Shown: piece by piece, positions 16,550 through 24,531 of the stretch | Layout: every line of letters begins with the position of its first letter | Position numbering within the stretch: position 1 is the first letter of the stretch | Virus record (IMG/VR): IMGVR_UViG_3300047323_000334 | Location: 1-31,680 of that record | Direction: 5' to 3' (one strand) | DNA length: 31,680 nucleotides | Source: a virus | The notes under the pieces: model-generated | Databases searched by the model: none | The model's input: only the letters and a program-made list of their open reading frames with translations | What the model was told of the DNA's origin: nothing | Position numbers and translations under genes: made by a program

Positions 16550-17836
16550 TTATTTTTTCTCGATCTGCGGTCGCCGATACAGGCGGACACCAATCCTGAG
16601 CTGCTCCAGATAGTCAGGGTCATTCGGCTCAGGCGAGAACGTTGTCACGCCGTCCCACCCGTCATCACCCACCTCAAACACTGACAATGCTGGTACAGCC
16701 TCGCCATCGACCTGATAGCGCGAGATGTAACGGCGTCGCACCACCGCTTTGTTCCTGGAATAGAGCCACTCCAGCCGCACCCATACCTCATCTGGATCTT
16801 TGATCGCATCGGCGAGCAACAGCAGCTCGCGCGCGTGACCACGCTTTCTAATCTTCAAAGCGCCTGTTTTGGCATTGGTGAACAACTCACGTCCTACCAC
16901 TACGGCATCTCCGGTGACATCCCGAAACACCGTAGGCTTAGCCTCCGTCGCGCCGAACTCGGCCAGGAAACGGTCTACATATTCGGTATCGCTTAAGCCC
17001 GCCGGTAGTAGCCGATCTGGCGCCATCTCACGGGCCGCTGGTAACGCACCAGGTGCACGGCGATTTGGCAATCCCGCGCCTTGGACGCTACTGGCCCGCG
17101 CACCCGGATCTGGTAAAGGATCGTAGGCACGGAGCGGTGGGACAGCGGCATTCAGCCTGGACTGACCAGGGGCATAGTCGAACCCTGGATCAATCCCTTT
17201 TGGCACCTGGACAACACGCGGACCATTTGGGCTGTTCACTCCAATGGTTCTGCTCTCGTACACTACGACCGGCGCAGGGCCAATCTTGAGCCCTTGCCGG
17301 TCTACGTCGCGCTGGCTCAGCATGAACTTTTTGCACTTACAGCCCCAACCATTTTGCGGGCTGTGGGTCGCCCACCAAGAATCATCCAATGGCAACACCG
17401 TGCCATTCCAAGCCAAATGCTGAGGCCGAGGGTGTGCGCTATCCCCGTGACGATACAGTCCGAAGGGGCGACGCTTGCGCAACTCTGGGTCTGCCATCTG
17501 AGTCTCACGACCAGCGTTGTAGGACTGCCGCAGATTGGTTTCATAGATGACGCGGGTACGCCAACCACGGCCGCCGTTGTACTGCCAGCCATGCTTGCCG
17601 ACGATCTGGTCAAAGTCTTTTCGGAACTGCTCAAGAGTCAGCCCCTGGCTGATGAACTTCTCAACCGCTCCATGCATGTCGCTCAACAGGTCCCGCTTCA
17701 TGGTCCCTGCAACGACAAAAGCCCAGTCGTGCTCAACGTTGTAAATGTCGGTCCAGGCACGGGTAGGAATGTCCGTCTTGCCACGGAAGTAGTTGATCTG
17801 CTCCTTAAACGGTAGCGAACCGTGAGAGACGGCCAT
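16550..17836 (-). CDS. Minor head protein F (Mu gp30, SPP1 gp7-like) with C-terminal nuclease-like domain
   Basis: A 428-aa protein. Residues 1-175 are the Mu F / SPP1 gp7 head morphogenesis domain, with SLPFKEQINYFRGKTDIPTR, RTRVIYETNLRQSYNAGRET and NGWGCKCKK near 162-170. A Pro/Ala/Arg-rich linker covers about 220-280. Residues about 285-425 resemble the phage-Barnase-EndoU-colicin-RelE (PBECR) nucleases: FRDVTGDAVVVGRELFTNAK, GHARELLLLADAIKDPDEVW and VRRRYISRY. Such domains are known fused to phage head proteins and may be carried in with the virion; activity is inferred. GAGG precedes the start. Confidence 0.88.
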   Translation of the reverse strand: MAVSHGSLPFKEQINYFRGKTDIPTRAWTDIYNVEHDWAFVVAGTMKRDLLSDMHGAVEKFISQGLTLEQFRKDFDQIVGKHGWQYNGGRGWRTRVIYETNLRQSYNAGRETQMADPELRKRRPFGLYRHGDSAHPRPQHLAWNGTVLPLDDSWWATHSPQNGWGCKCKKFMLSQRDVDRQGLKIGPAPVVVYESRTIGVNSPNGPRVVQVPKGIDPGFDYAPGQSRLNAAVPPLRAYDPLPDPGARASSVQGAGLPNRRAPGALPAAREMAPDRLLPAGLSDTEYVDRFLAEFGATEAKPTVFRDVTGDAVVVGRELFTNAKTGALKIRKRGHARELLLLADAIKDPDEVWVRLEWLYSRNKAVVRRRYISRYQVDGEAVPALSVFEVGDDGWDGVTTFSPEPNDPDYLEQLRIGVRLYRRPQIEKK

Positions 17837-17866
17837 TTGCTATACCTCAAACTCTGAAATTATGAT
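17837..17866 (+). promoter_or_regulatory. Candidate sigma-70 promoter for the plus-strand cargo gene
   Basis: TTGCTA (17837-17842) and TATGAT (17861-17866) are 18 bases apart on the plus strand, 34 bases before the ATG at 17900. The element lies in the short gap between the divergently read F gene and the cargo gene. A GGAA with an ATG-proximal spacer acts as a weak ribosome site. It is the best promoter match in this part of the window. Confidence 0.5.
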
Positions 17867-17899
17867 TACTGCTCATCAAGCTAGGAAACGGAATGCCTC

Positions 17900-18256
17900 A
17901 TGAATATCGCAGCGTTAAGACACATCGTTGAAAACAGCCCAGAACTGATCGAAGAAAACGTACCAGCGAGGGGTAACTCTGCGGCGGCGATAGGTGTCGC
18001 CAAGTTTCTCGTGGGCAACAATGGCAACGTGGAAGCACTGTCGGAAAACCAGCGCTATCACTACGAAAACTACATTCGCTCGCTAGTCGAAAATGTCCCA
18101 TGCAACGGGGTTTTCGGCCCCGAAGATGAGGATGGGTATGGTGGCTGCATTGGCAGCGGCAGTATTGATGACGAAGATTTAGACGGTTGCTACATGCTGG
18201 ATGAGATGCTTTGCCAGGAATGCCAAGGCCTTCAGACCAGAATGCAAGACGCTTAA
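17900..18256 (+). CDS. Plus-strand cargo (moron) protein, acidic, unknown function
   Basis: A 118-aa protein on the strand opposite to the head genes, MNIAALRHIVENSPELIEEN. The first half is helical; the second half is acidic and Gly-rich (PEDEDGYGGCIGSGSIDDED) and ends with CYMLDEMLCQECQGLQTRMQ, whose Cys residues could bind a metal. I recognise no family. It sits between portal and F, and its stop codon overlaps the portal stop codon on the other strand by three bases. With its own promoter it is a typical moron, likely read in the lysogen. Confidence 0.75.
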   Translation: MNIAALRHIVENSPELIEENVPARGNSAAAIGVAKFLVGNNGNVEALSENQRYHYENYIRSLVENVPCNGVFGPEDEDGYGGCIGSGSIDDEDLDGCYMLDEMLCQECQGLQTRMQDA

Positions 18257-19806
18257 AGCCCTCTCAAAATGTCATCGCGACCAGCCAGGCTGGCAGCTGC
18301 CAGCCCATCGGCAATAGCATCAGCCATCTGGTTAATGCTCATCATTGGGTAGGTTTCAATCAACCGATCCCTAAACTCTTCCAGGCTATCCACATGGTCG
18401 AGCAGTTCCTTGAGCTGTTCGACCATGTCATCCAGTGGCGCTGCCACGATCTGCTCCAAGGTACGCACCTGGTTATCCACGATGTCCGTCGATGCGGCTG
18501 GTTTCGCGGGTCTCAGTTCGCGGTTGGCGGCTTGCGCCAACGCTGGAGCAGCAGACGCAGTCATGCCCAGCAGCTTGGCGCCCTTGGCTGGCTCAGGAAT
18601 GCTGAGCTTGTCTCGGATAACTGACTGTTCGACTTCCAACCCCAGTGGCACCAACTTCTCTAAGGCCGTCACCAGGAGCTGAGTGTTTTCTGGTTGCGGT
18701 ACGTCAATGATCAGTCGCGGATAATTTCGACCTGGTGCGAAATTCAGATCGCACCAGGGACGGACGAAGTAGCGATTTAGCGTATTGGATTCGGCCTTGG
18801 CATCCGCGAGCAGCAGATCGAGGCGAACCTCGTTGTGGATGGTTGCTTGGGCTTGGCTGGAGCCGTCATCGGTAGACATGGTTTGCCCAACCACGGCTTT
18901 GCTGACCTGCTTGTCCCACCACTCGGCCAGACCTTTGAAGAAGTCACCCGCACCGGTGACGTTGGCTGCCTGGGTGAAGTCGATGCGCATGCTGTCAGGG
19001 ATCACTGCCGCCGCATCGCTTCCCAGGTTGGCCACTGCGGACATGAGCGTTGAGATGTCATCCTTACTGGCGCCTGGCCCATAACGACCAACACGCATAG
19101 GCATGCCGAAGATATCGGCAAAGCCCATCCAGTCCTTCCAGGTCCAGGCCTTGCACATGTAGCCAACTGCCGCGAGACGAGCCAGGCCGCCCCGGATCGG
19201 CAGCCCCGAACGGATACGCGGTAGGTGGACGATGAATTTATAAGGAGCCAGCGCGATGCCGTTGACCGGGTCAGCCTCATCGAGCAGACGCAGTTCCCGA
19301 CCAGTTTCGCGGTCGTACTGGAAGAAGCGTTGATCGCGAGGCTCGAAGCGTGATGGGTTCCAGGTCTTGCCGCTACGGTCCCACATGATTTCCGACACCG
19401 CGTAGCCTTTGCCCATGGCGTCAGTAAGGTCGGCTTGAAGTTCGCCGAACTCAGGCGAGTCGACAATCTCCTTGAGTGCATCGGCCCGACGAATATCCTC
19501 GGCGTCGTCGCTGGCGGCTTCGACACGGATACTCAGGCCAGATACCGCCAGTTTGCGAGTGCCCAGGACTGAAGCGTAATGCAGGTCGCGCTCCTCCATT
19601 TCCTCGGCCAGGGTCAGGTAGTCATGGGCGGAGCCTTCGGCAGCAGCCTGTAGGATGCTGGCCAGGCGGCCGGGTGTCAGACCGCTGGCCACCGACTGGT
19701 GCCAAACCTGACGAATGCCGGTGGTGCGGGCGGCGGCTAGCTCTTCGGTGAGTTTGTCGTACTGGATCGGGCGACCGTATTGATCGACGATGCGGGAATC
19801 AGCCAT
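18253..19806 (-). CDS. Portal protein, DUF935 family (Mu gp29)
   Basis: A 517-aa protein from the ATG at 19806, which overlaps the terminase stop (TAATG). An in-frame start at 19833 lies inside terL and is less likely. Family features are IVDQYGRPIQYDKL at the N-terminus, GLTPGRLASILQAAAEGSAH, the WDRSGKTWNPSRFEPRDQRF region and DWMGFADIFGMPMRVGRYGP in the middle. The portal forms the ring through which DNA enters and leaves the head. Length matches the family. Confidence 0.95.
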   Translation of the reverse strand: MADSRIVDQYGRPIQYDKLTEELAAARTTGIRQVWHQSVASGLTPGRLASILQAAAEGSAHDYLTLAEEMEERDLHYASVLGTRKLAVSGLSIRVEAASDDAEDIRRADALKEIVDSPEFGELQADLTDAMGKGYAVSEIMWDRSGKTWNPSRFEPRDQRFFQYDRETGRELRLLDEADPVNGIALAPYKFIVHLPRIRSGLPIRGGLARLAAVGYMCKAWTWKDWMGFADIFGMPMRVGRYGPGASKDDISTLMSAVANLGSDAAAVIPDSMRIDFTQAANVTGAGDFFKGLAEWWDKQVSKAVVGQTMSTDDGSSQAQATIHNEVRLDLLLADAKAESNTLNRYFVRPWCDLNFAPGRNYPRLIIDVPQPENTQLLVTALEKLVPLGLEVEQSVIRDKLSIPEPAKGAKLLGMTASAAPALAQAANRELRPAKPAASTDIVDNQVRTLEQIVAAPLDDMVEQLKELLDHVDSLEEFRDRLIETYPMMSINQMADAIADGLAAASLAGRDDILRGL

Positions 19807-21359
19807 TACCAAATGCCTTTCTGGGTGCGCCAACCTGCGCCGAGCTTGATCTCGCGATCCTGCTGGGCGGCGGGCTGGACTCTGTGATATTCGAAGATCT
19901 CGGTTTCCTGCCGTGAGGCGTAGTCCGCTAGCACGGCTGCGATACCGGCGTCACCATGGCGCTTCGGCCCGGTCTTTTCGCCTTTCTCGTTGGTGCGTTT
20001 TTCCGGGATACGGGCCACCCCCTTGACCATGCGGAAGGCGCGTACATCGCTGAGCACATCCTTGTCGGCTGGGATGCCATAGAAAGTGTCGTCTTCCAGG
20101 GAGGCTTTAAAGGACGGCATGTTGTCGCGATACCAGCCTTCGGTGAGCATCACCCGCTCAATGCGGTTGAAGCCGAACTCAATGGCGGTGTCCTCGGACA
20201 GTTGCGAACCGTTGCCCCTGGCGTCGTCGGCGCCTTTGAGAAAATTGGGCAGGCGACGCAGGATGTAGAACTTGATCTGGAGCTGCTGCTTGAATGGGAC
20301 GTTGCGCAGCTCGACCACAAAGGGCGTTCGCTTTCGTAGGTTCTGTTCCTTGAGCAGCGGCCAGATCACGGACAAGTCACCGCTACGCCCAAAGTCCATG
20401 CCATAGAAGCTTTGAACGTCCAATGGAATCGCGGCTAGCAGTGGCTTGAGATGTTCCTCGCACCACTCTAGGGATTCAGCCAGGCGCAGATGTTCGGGTA
20501 TGGTCTCGTAACCCTGCGGGTAAGCCAGGCGCAACACCGGCACGTCCCGGCTACTGCGTTGCTCGACCAGGGCCAGGCTGAGGAAGGCACCGCCGCCTTG
20601 GGACGGAACGCAATCCAGTTCCTCTTCCGAGGCGTCGCCATAGAAGTCATAGACGTCCTGGACCCAGGCGGCTTCCTCTTCTTGCTTGTACTCGATGCCC
20701 TTACGCAAACAGACGCGCTGATAAAGTCCGTCCTCGACCGCTTCGCGGAAAGGGCAGCGGAACAGCACGCCTTTGCGCTTGCCTGCGCGGATGTCGTTGA
20801 TTAGTTCGTTAAAAGCGTTTTCGGTGCCATCGTGCGTGCTGATGACATGCACTTCGCCGCCCCAGATCAACAGAGCCAGTGCTGCTTTCAGCAGCTCGGC
20901 CAGATCCTGGTGAAACGCAGCTTCGTCGATTACGACCACACCCTGACGGCCCCGCAGGTTGGATGGGCGACTGGTCAGCGCGACGATGCGGTGTCCACTT
21001 GGGAAGGCGATGGTGTAAGTCTTGATGTGCTTATCGGGATCACTATCAGGCCAGATGCCTTCCTCGATTTCTTCGGCGGCATAGTTGTAGGCGCGAGCCC
21101 ACATCGCGCAGGCCTGTATGTATTCGACTGTCATGTCCTGGTTGTATCCCAAGTAATAAACAGTCTGCCCACCAGCAGGTTTCTCTGCCGCAGCCACCAG
21201 CACATTGTCCGCAGCCTCCGCCCAGGTCAAACCGATCCGGCGAGATTTCTCCCCGACCTTGAGCGGCGCGCGTATTCCGATCCACTCTTTTTGGTAGTCG
21301 AGCAATACCGCAGGGGCGTCAATGCGGGCGGTGTTTTCAAGAACAATAGGAAGGCTCAT
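19806..21359 (-). CDS. terL: Terminase large subunit (Mu gp28)
   Basis: A 517-aa DNA-packaging motor. The ATPase half begins after KEWIGIRAPLKVGEKSRRIG, with the Mu-type variant of the Walker A loop (GEKSRRIGLTWAEA, about residues 37-50) and a Walker B strand GVVVIDEAAF near 138-147. The nuclease half starts at FYGMDFGRSGDLSVIWPL (about residues 315-332), with a conserved Asp, and has the late acidic GDAGIAAVLADYAS. The order DUF3486, terL, portal is that of Mu. AAGG with an eight-base spacer precedes the start. Confidence 0.95.
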   Translation of the reverse strand: MSLPIVLENTARIDAPAVLLDYQKEWIGIRAPLKVGEKSRRIGLTWAEAADNVLVAAAEKPAGGQTVYYLGYNQDMTVEYIQACAMWARAYNYAAEEIEEGIWPDSDPDKHIKTYTIAFPSGHRIVALTSRPSNLRGRQGVVVIDEAAFHQDLAELLKAALALLIWGGEVHVISTHDGTENAFNELINDIRAGKRKGVLFRCPFREAVEDGLYQRVCLRKGIEYKQEEEAAWVQDVYDFYGDASEEELDCVPSQGGGAFLSLALVEQRSSRDVPVLRLAYPQGYETIPEHLRLAESLEWCEEHLKPLLAAIPLDVQSFYGMDFGRSGDLSVIWPLLKEQNLRKRTPFVVELRNVPFKQQLQIKFYILRRLPNFLKGADDARGNGSQLSEDTAIEFGFNRIERVMLTEGWYRDNMPSFKASLEDDTFYGIPADKDVLSDVRAFRMVKGVARIPEKRTNEKGEKTGPKRHGDAGIAAVLADYASRQETEIFEYHRVQPAAQQDREIKLGAGWRTQKGIW

Positions 21360-21418
21360 GATGTGAACCTTTTAGGCCATAGCACTTCTCGACTAATAAC
21401 GTTCAAGGGACATGACTG

Positions 21419-21898
21419 ATGATGGATTGGGTTGCTGCCGCATTCACGAGTGCGAAGACTGCCGGAGATATCGCCAAAAGCCTGGTAACTCTGAGGGATG
21501 AAGGCCTTATAAGAAGCCGGGTTATGGATCTCACCGGGAGCTTGATGGATTTGCAACAGCAAATGATGGCGGGCCAGTTGGAGCAAATGGCTCTGATCAA
21601 AAAAATAGCTGAGCTGGAAGATGCGCTCAACAGCATGAAAGCTAAGCAAAGCGTTCTTGACCGCTATGAATTGCGGGGGGTGGGTCCAGCAAAAGTCGTG
21701 TACGCCCTTAAAGCGGAGTTTGAAGCGACGGAACCAGCCCACCTGTGTTGCACAAATTGTTACGACAAAGGCCATCGCTCCGTTCTCAAAGCGATGAAGC
21801 AGAGTGGATCGACTTCGATGAAATTCTCGTGTCCCGACTGCGCAAACACTTTCTACATTACTGGAGATTTTCTCCCGGCAGCCCTCAAGGTTAGCTAA
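21419..21898 (+). CDS. Plus-strand cargo (moron) protein with zinc-ribbon-like C-terminus
   Basis: A 159-aa protein between the DUF3486 gene and terL, on the opposite strand. It starts MMDWVAAAFTSAKTAGDIAK, a hydrophobic/amphipathic helix also seen in small phage-inserted proteins. A coiled coil spans about residues 38-80 (MDLQQQMMAGQLEQMALIKK, IAELEDALNSMKAK). The C-terminus has CCTNC at 110-114 and CPDC at 138-141, which together form a zinc-ribbon-like set. AAGGGA eight bases before the ATG supports the start. Function unknown; the coil plus zinc ribbon suggests an oligomeric nucleic-acid or protein binder. Confidence 0.8.
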   Translation: MMDWVAAAFTSAKTAGDIAKSLVTLRDEGLIRSRVMDLTGSLMDLQQQMMAGQLEQMALIKKIAELEDALNSMKAKQSVLDRYELRGVGPAKVVYALKAEFEATEPAHLCCTNCYDKGHRSVLKAMKQSGSTSMKFSCPDCANTFYITGDFLPAALKVS

Positions 21899-21906
21899 GC
21901 GATCAC

Positions 21907-22419
21907 TCATGCTGCCATCCCAAGAATCTCGCGGCGGATCTCATCGACCGTCGCTTGATTCAAACCACCTTTCTTGGCAATTTTCTCAACTCGAGACGCC
22001 GCTGCTTCGGCCTTCTCGCGATACTCGGCCTGCCATTTCTTCTGCACGACAGATGCCTTGCCTAGCTCAGCGACGGCCTTGGCGACTTTCGGTAAGTCCA
22101 TTTTGTCGCCGTCGGTCATCAGCAACTTGAACAGATGCTCCTGGACCAGTCGCATCAGCGCTTCGTTGACCGCGCCTTCCTCATCTGGCGCAGCAGCCAC
22201 GACTGCACGCGCTTGCTCGCTCGCGACTTTGAGTGCCGATAGCTTGGACTCGAAGTCCTGACCATAGCGATGCAGTGCTGACTTGCTGATCGAAAATCCC
22301 TGGGCCAAAAGCTCGGCCGCGAGGCTTTCGTACTCACTGAAACTGTTTTCGGCGAGGGCCTTGTCGAGCCAAGCTTTAACGGCCTTGGGTAGGCTGGCGA
22401 CTTTGCTGCGAGGGGGCAT
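21907..22419 (-). CDS. DUF3486 protein, probable small terminase (Mu gp27 type)
   Basis: A 170-aa helical protein with the DUF3486 layout: RSKVASLPKAVKAWLDKALA at the N-terminus, GFSISKSALHRYGQDFESKL as a DNA-binding helix-turn-helix region (about residues 41-60), then long helices and the C-terminal GGLNQATVDEIRREILGMAA. In Mu-like phages this family precedes terL and is taken as the small terminase that picks phage DNA. GGAG with a seven-base spacer supports the ATG at 22419. A plus-strand cargo gene separates it from terL here. Confidence 0.9.
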   Translation of the reverse strand: MPPRSKVASLPKAVKAWLDKALAENSFSEYESLAAELLAQGFSISKSALHRYGQDFESKLSALKVASEQARAVVAAAPDEEGAVNEALMRLVQEHLFKLLMTDGDKMDLPKVAKAVAELGKASVVQKKWQAEYREKAEAAASRVEKIAKKGGLNQATVDEIRREILGMAA

Positions 22420-22422
22420 GGC

Positions 22423-22731
22423 TTAGCTCCAATATTTTTCGGGGCGGGCAATACCTGGATTGCAGGGGATGGTGTACTCGGTGATGTCGACCCCGTAATG
22501 GGTCAAGCCGCAGATCCATACACCGTTGGGTTGTTTGTCCAGGGTGACCAGGCTTCGGTCGGCCAGGTAGTCGAGTTCGCGGCGCAACTCCATGGTCGTG
22601 GAGTCGGGATAGATACCCTGGATGGTGGCGAGCACCACCGCTTCGTGCGGATCTACGGGGCGCGAAGTGTCGAGGGTTTTCAGGATGTACCAGCGTAGGG
22701 ATTCCCGACGCGTTTTGGCTGGGTCGATCAT
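22423..22731 (-). CDS. Small winged-helix-like late protein (Mu gp25/gp26 position)
   Basis: A 102-aa protein common in Mu-like prophages, MIDPAKTRRESLRWYILKTL. It has a helix-rich first half and a wing-like pair of strands (RELDYLADRSLVTLDKQPNG, then WICGLTHYGVDITEYT), ending in CNPGIARPEKYWS. The shape resembles a winged-helix DNA-binding fold. It overlaps the previous gene by four bases (ATGA). No specific role is known; the place beside the small terminase suggests a packaging or late-regulation task. Confidence 0.8.
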   Translation of the reverse strand: MIDPAKTRRESLRWYILKTLDTSRPVDPHEAVVLATIQGIYPDSTTMELRRELDYLADRSLVTLDKQPNGVWICGLTHYGVDITEYTIPCNPGIARPEKYWS

Positions 22732-23060
22732 TTGGCAATTCCTTTGAGTTGAACGTTTTCTAGCTTTATCGCTAGGGCATCGAGCTTGGCTTCGATTACG
22801 GTCTGGTTGCGCACGTAGTCTTCCCGGCGCACGTAGTGCAACGGCATGTCTCCGCGCAGTCGTTCAAAGCCCAGCTCAAGCTGACGCAGCCGATCACTGT
22901 CCTTTGCAATGGCATTAAACCGGTCATCCATCACCGCGTTGCGTTGATCCAGACGGCGCTCCATTTGCAGCAGCAAAAGCTTCACCAGTCCGGCAAATCC
23001 ACCCAAGACCGTGGCTGCTACGCCGATCAACTGCCAGGCCGGCATTTCGATCATCATCAT
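22728..23060 (-). CDS. Membrane-anchored coiled-coil protein (Mu gp24/gp25-position, DUF2730-like)
   Basis: A 110-aa protein with one N-terminal membrane segment (QLIGVAATVLGGFAGLVKLL, about residues 10-29) and a long coiled-coil tail (MERRLDQRNAVMDDRFNAIA, then LRQLELGFERLRGDM). This layout is shared by small proteins after the lysis genes in Mu-like phages. Three tandem ATG codons start it, overlapping the upstream stop. Role unknown; the family is often grouped with DUF2730. Confidence 0.7.
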   Translation of the reverse strand: MMMIEMPAWQLIGVAATVLGGFAGLVKLLLLQMERRLDQRNAVMDDRFNAIAKDSDRLRQLELGFERLRGDMPLHYVRREDYVRNQTVIEAKLDALAIKLENVQLKGIAK

Positions 23061-23278
23061 TTGATGGCCCTTTTATCGCGACGCGATTGGCATTCGGCGC
23101 AGTACTGCACACCCTCGATAGCCAGGCGCCGGCCTTCTGGAATTGGCATGTCACAATCAGGCATCTTGCAGAACTCGGCAGATGGGCCAGTCAAGGTTTC
23201 CCGTTGTGCCAAATGAGCCGCTAAAGCACTTTCGTTATGGATGGCCTCCAGCTTGCTGGCGAAATCAATTGCTTCCAT
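23057..23278 (-). CDS. DksA/TraR-type C4 zinc-finger protein
   Basis: A 73-aa protein from the ATG at 23278 (MEAIDFASKLEAIHNESALA); a TTG further up is possible but lies deep in the Rz gene. Cys37, Cys42, Cys60 and Cys63 form a C4 zinc finger around CDMPIPEGRRLAIEGVQYC, the TraR signature. Members bind RNA polymerase in the secondary channel and can change promoter choice, so it may tune host or late phage transcription. The first Cys pair is spaced by four residues, wider than the common two. It overlaps Rz by 14 bases. Confidence 0.88.
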   Translation of the reverse strand: MEAIDFASKLEAIHNESALAAHLAQRETLTGPSAEFCKMPDCDMPIPEGRRLAIEGVQYCAECQSRRDKRAIK

Positions 23279-23900
23279 TGCGAGTCCAATCAATCAAGTT
23301 ATTGAGCTGCGCTCGGCAGGTTCCATGCAGCTCGGCGTTCCGTACCTGGTTGGTCAGGAGCCGAGCCTGGCCAAGGCCGGAGTCGAGGTCGTCAGCGGCT
23401 CCGGCTCCGTTGGACGGCGCAGCAGTTCCGCTGGCGCTGTTCGGGGTTGGCATTGAGGTACTGATGCCGTTGGCGGTGTTCCACACGCGGACAAAGCCAG
23501 TAGTGAACACAGCAGTAGGCAGCGGTTCTGGTTGCGCATCGAGGGCACGCCGGTAAAGTTTGGTGACATGGTCTATCTCCCCTGTGAGCTGTTCGGTTGT
23601 TTGGCGCAGGTGGTCTTTTGTGTCAGCGAGTTGGTTGGCAAGCTGGTTGCCCTTGACCTGCTCGGCGCGCAAATCGGCAACGGCCTTTTGCGCAGCAGTA
23701 GTGGCAGCTTCGGCCATTGCCAGTTTTTCCCCGGCGAAGGTTTCGCGCAGTTTGAATACGGTTGCTTCACCATTTGCTGTGGCCAGGGCATGGCCTTCGT
23801 CATAGCCTTCCTGACGGTTCAGGTGCAGGCCGTAAACCACAGCAATGATCAGTGCCACGCACCAAGTTGCTGGGATAATAAGATCCAGCAGACGTTTCAT
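23265..23900 (-). CDS. Rz: Rz-type inner-membrane spanin
   Basis: A 211-aa protein from the ATG at 23900, which overlaps the endolysin stop (ATGA) and has GGGAG seven bases upstream. A GTG two codons earlier is less likely. One N-terminal membrane segment (LIIPATWCVALIIAVVYGL, about residues 6-24) is followed by a long coiled coil rich in Ala/Gln/Glu and a C-terminal tail with Cys. This is the inner-membrane spanin layout. A second gene, Rz1, is nested in another frame (23354-23569), so the pair can span the periplasm and fuse the two membranes in lysis. Confidence 0.88.
   Translation of the reverse strand: MKRLLDLIIPATWCVALIIAVVYGLHLNRQEGYDEGHALATANGEATVFKLRETFAGEKLAMAEAATTAAQKAVADLRAEQVKGNQLANQLADTKDHLRQTTEQLTGEIDHVTKLYRRALDAQPEPLPTAVFTTGFVRVWNTANGISTSMPTPNSASGTAAPSNGAGAADDLDSGLGQARLLTNQVRNAELHGTCRAQLNNLIDWTRNGSN
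23354..23569 (-). CDS. Rz1: Rz1-type outer-membrane lipoprotein spanin, nested within Rz
   Basis: A 71-aa protein read in a different frame wholly inside Rz. A signal sequence ends in the lipobox LSAC (CLLLCSLLALSAC), with the lipid-bearing Cys followed by a short, Pro-rich mature part (GTPPTASVPQCQPRTAPAEL). GGGGAG seven bases upstream supports the ATG at 23569; an inner ATG at 23539 is an alternative. A nested Pro-rich lipoprotein is the classic Rz1 arrangement. Confidence 0.87.
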   Translation of the reverse strand: MSPNFTGVPSMRNQNRCLLLCSLLALSACGTPPTASVPQCQPRTAPAELLRRPTEPEPLTTSTPALARLGS

Positions 23901-24529
23901 TGGCACACTCCCTGGCCCCAGCCATCAGCGATGTACAGGGCTTCCCAGCGCAATAGGATCAGGCGCGGGTATTGGCGGTTTTCCTTGAAGGCGGCAGCAG
24001 AACGGCCCGAGTTGTGTCGCTCTACGGAGTCGAACCAGGTCAGCGGATCGGCGCCCTTTGCCGATGCCAACTTACGGTCACGAATCACCCAGCCCAGCCC
24101 GCCGTTGTAGGCAGAGAGCATCAACGCCCCTTGCTCGCACACTCCGCGGGCCTTGATGCGATTTGCCAGCCAGCGGTCATAGCTGACCAGCGCCTGCATG
24201 GACCAAATCGGATTGAACGGCTCGACCTTGCCGAGGGCCTTGGGGAACAGCTGAGCCAACCAGGTGGCGGTCGAAGGCATCACCTGACCCAAGCCTTGCG
24301 CACCGACAGGCGATTTCGCGTCGAACTTCCAGCGGCTTTCTTGATGGATCTGGGCGGCAAAGGTCGCCACTGGAGCATCGAGGCCCCACTCAGCCTGGGC
24401 GATCCGGGTCAGATCACGTCGATAGCGTTCAGCCTGCTGAGGGATCTCAGCTCTGGCCTGACCATAGATGGCCAGGCCTACGACCAGGATCAAGAATATG
24501 GCGGTTGAGCCTGTACGAAGTGGGCGCAT
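23897..24529 (-). CDS. Endolysin, lytic transglycosylase (SLT domain)
   Basis: A 210-aa protein with an N-terminal hydrophobic segment (IFLILVVGLAIYGQARAE, residues 11-28) that may be a cleaved signal or a signal-anchor-release segment. The SLT/lysozyme-like domain has the catalytic Glu64 in AAQIHQESRWKFD, then GAQGLGQVMPSTA (77-89) and the AYNGG motif (140-144). It cleaves the glycan strands of peptidoglycan and may reach the periplasm without holin. It lies two bases after the holin gene and overlaps Rz. Confidence 0.93.
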   Translation of the reverse strand: MRPLRTGSTAIFLILVVGLAIYGQARAEIPQQAERYRRDLTRIAQAEWGLDAPVATFAAQIHQESRWKFDAKSPVGAQGLGQVMPSTATWLAQLFPKALGKVEPFNPIWSMQALVSYDRWLANRIKARGVCEQGALMLSAYNGGLGWVIRDRKLASAKGADPLTWFDSVERHNSGRSAAAFKENRQYPRLILLRWEALYIADGWGQGVCQ

Positions 24530-24531
24530 AT

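Noticed and set aside
21412-21424. CTGATGA on the plus strand near the cargo gene start
   Set aside because: No partner GAAA and no flanking stems; it is part of the start region.
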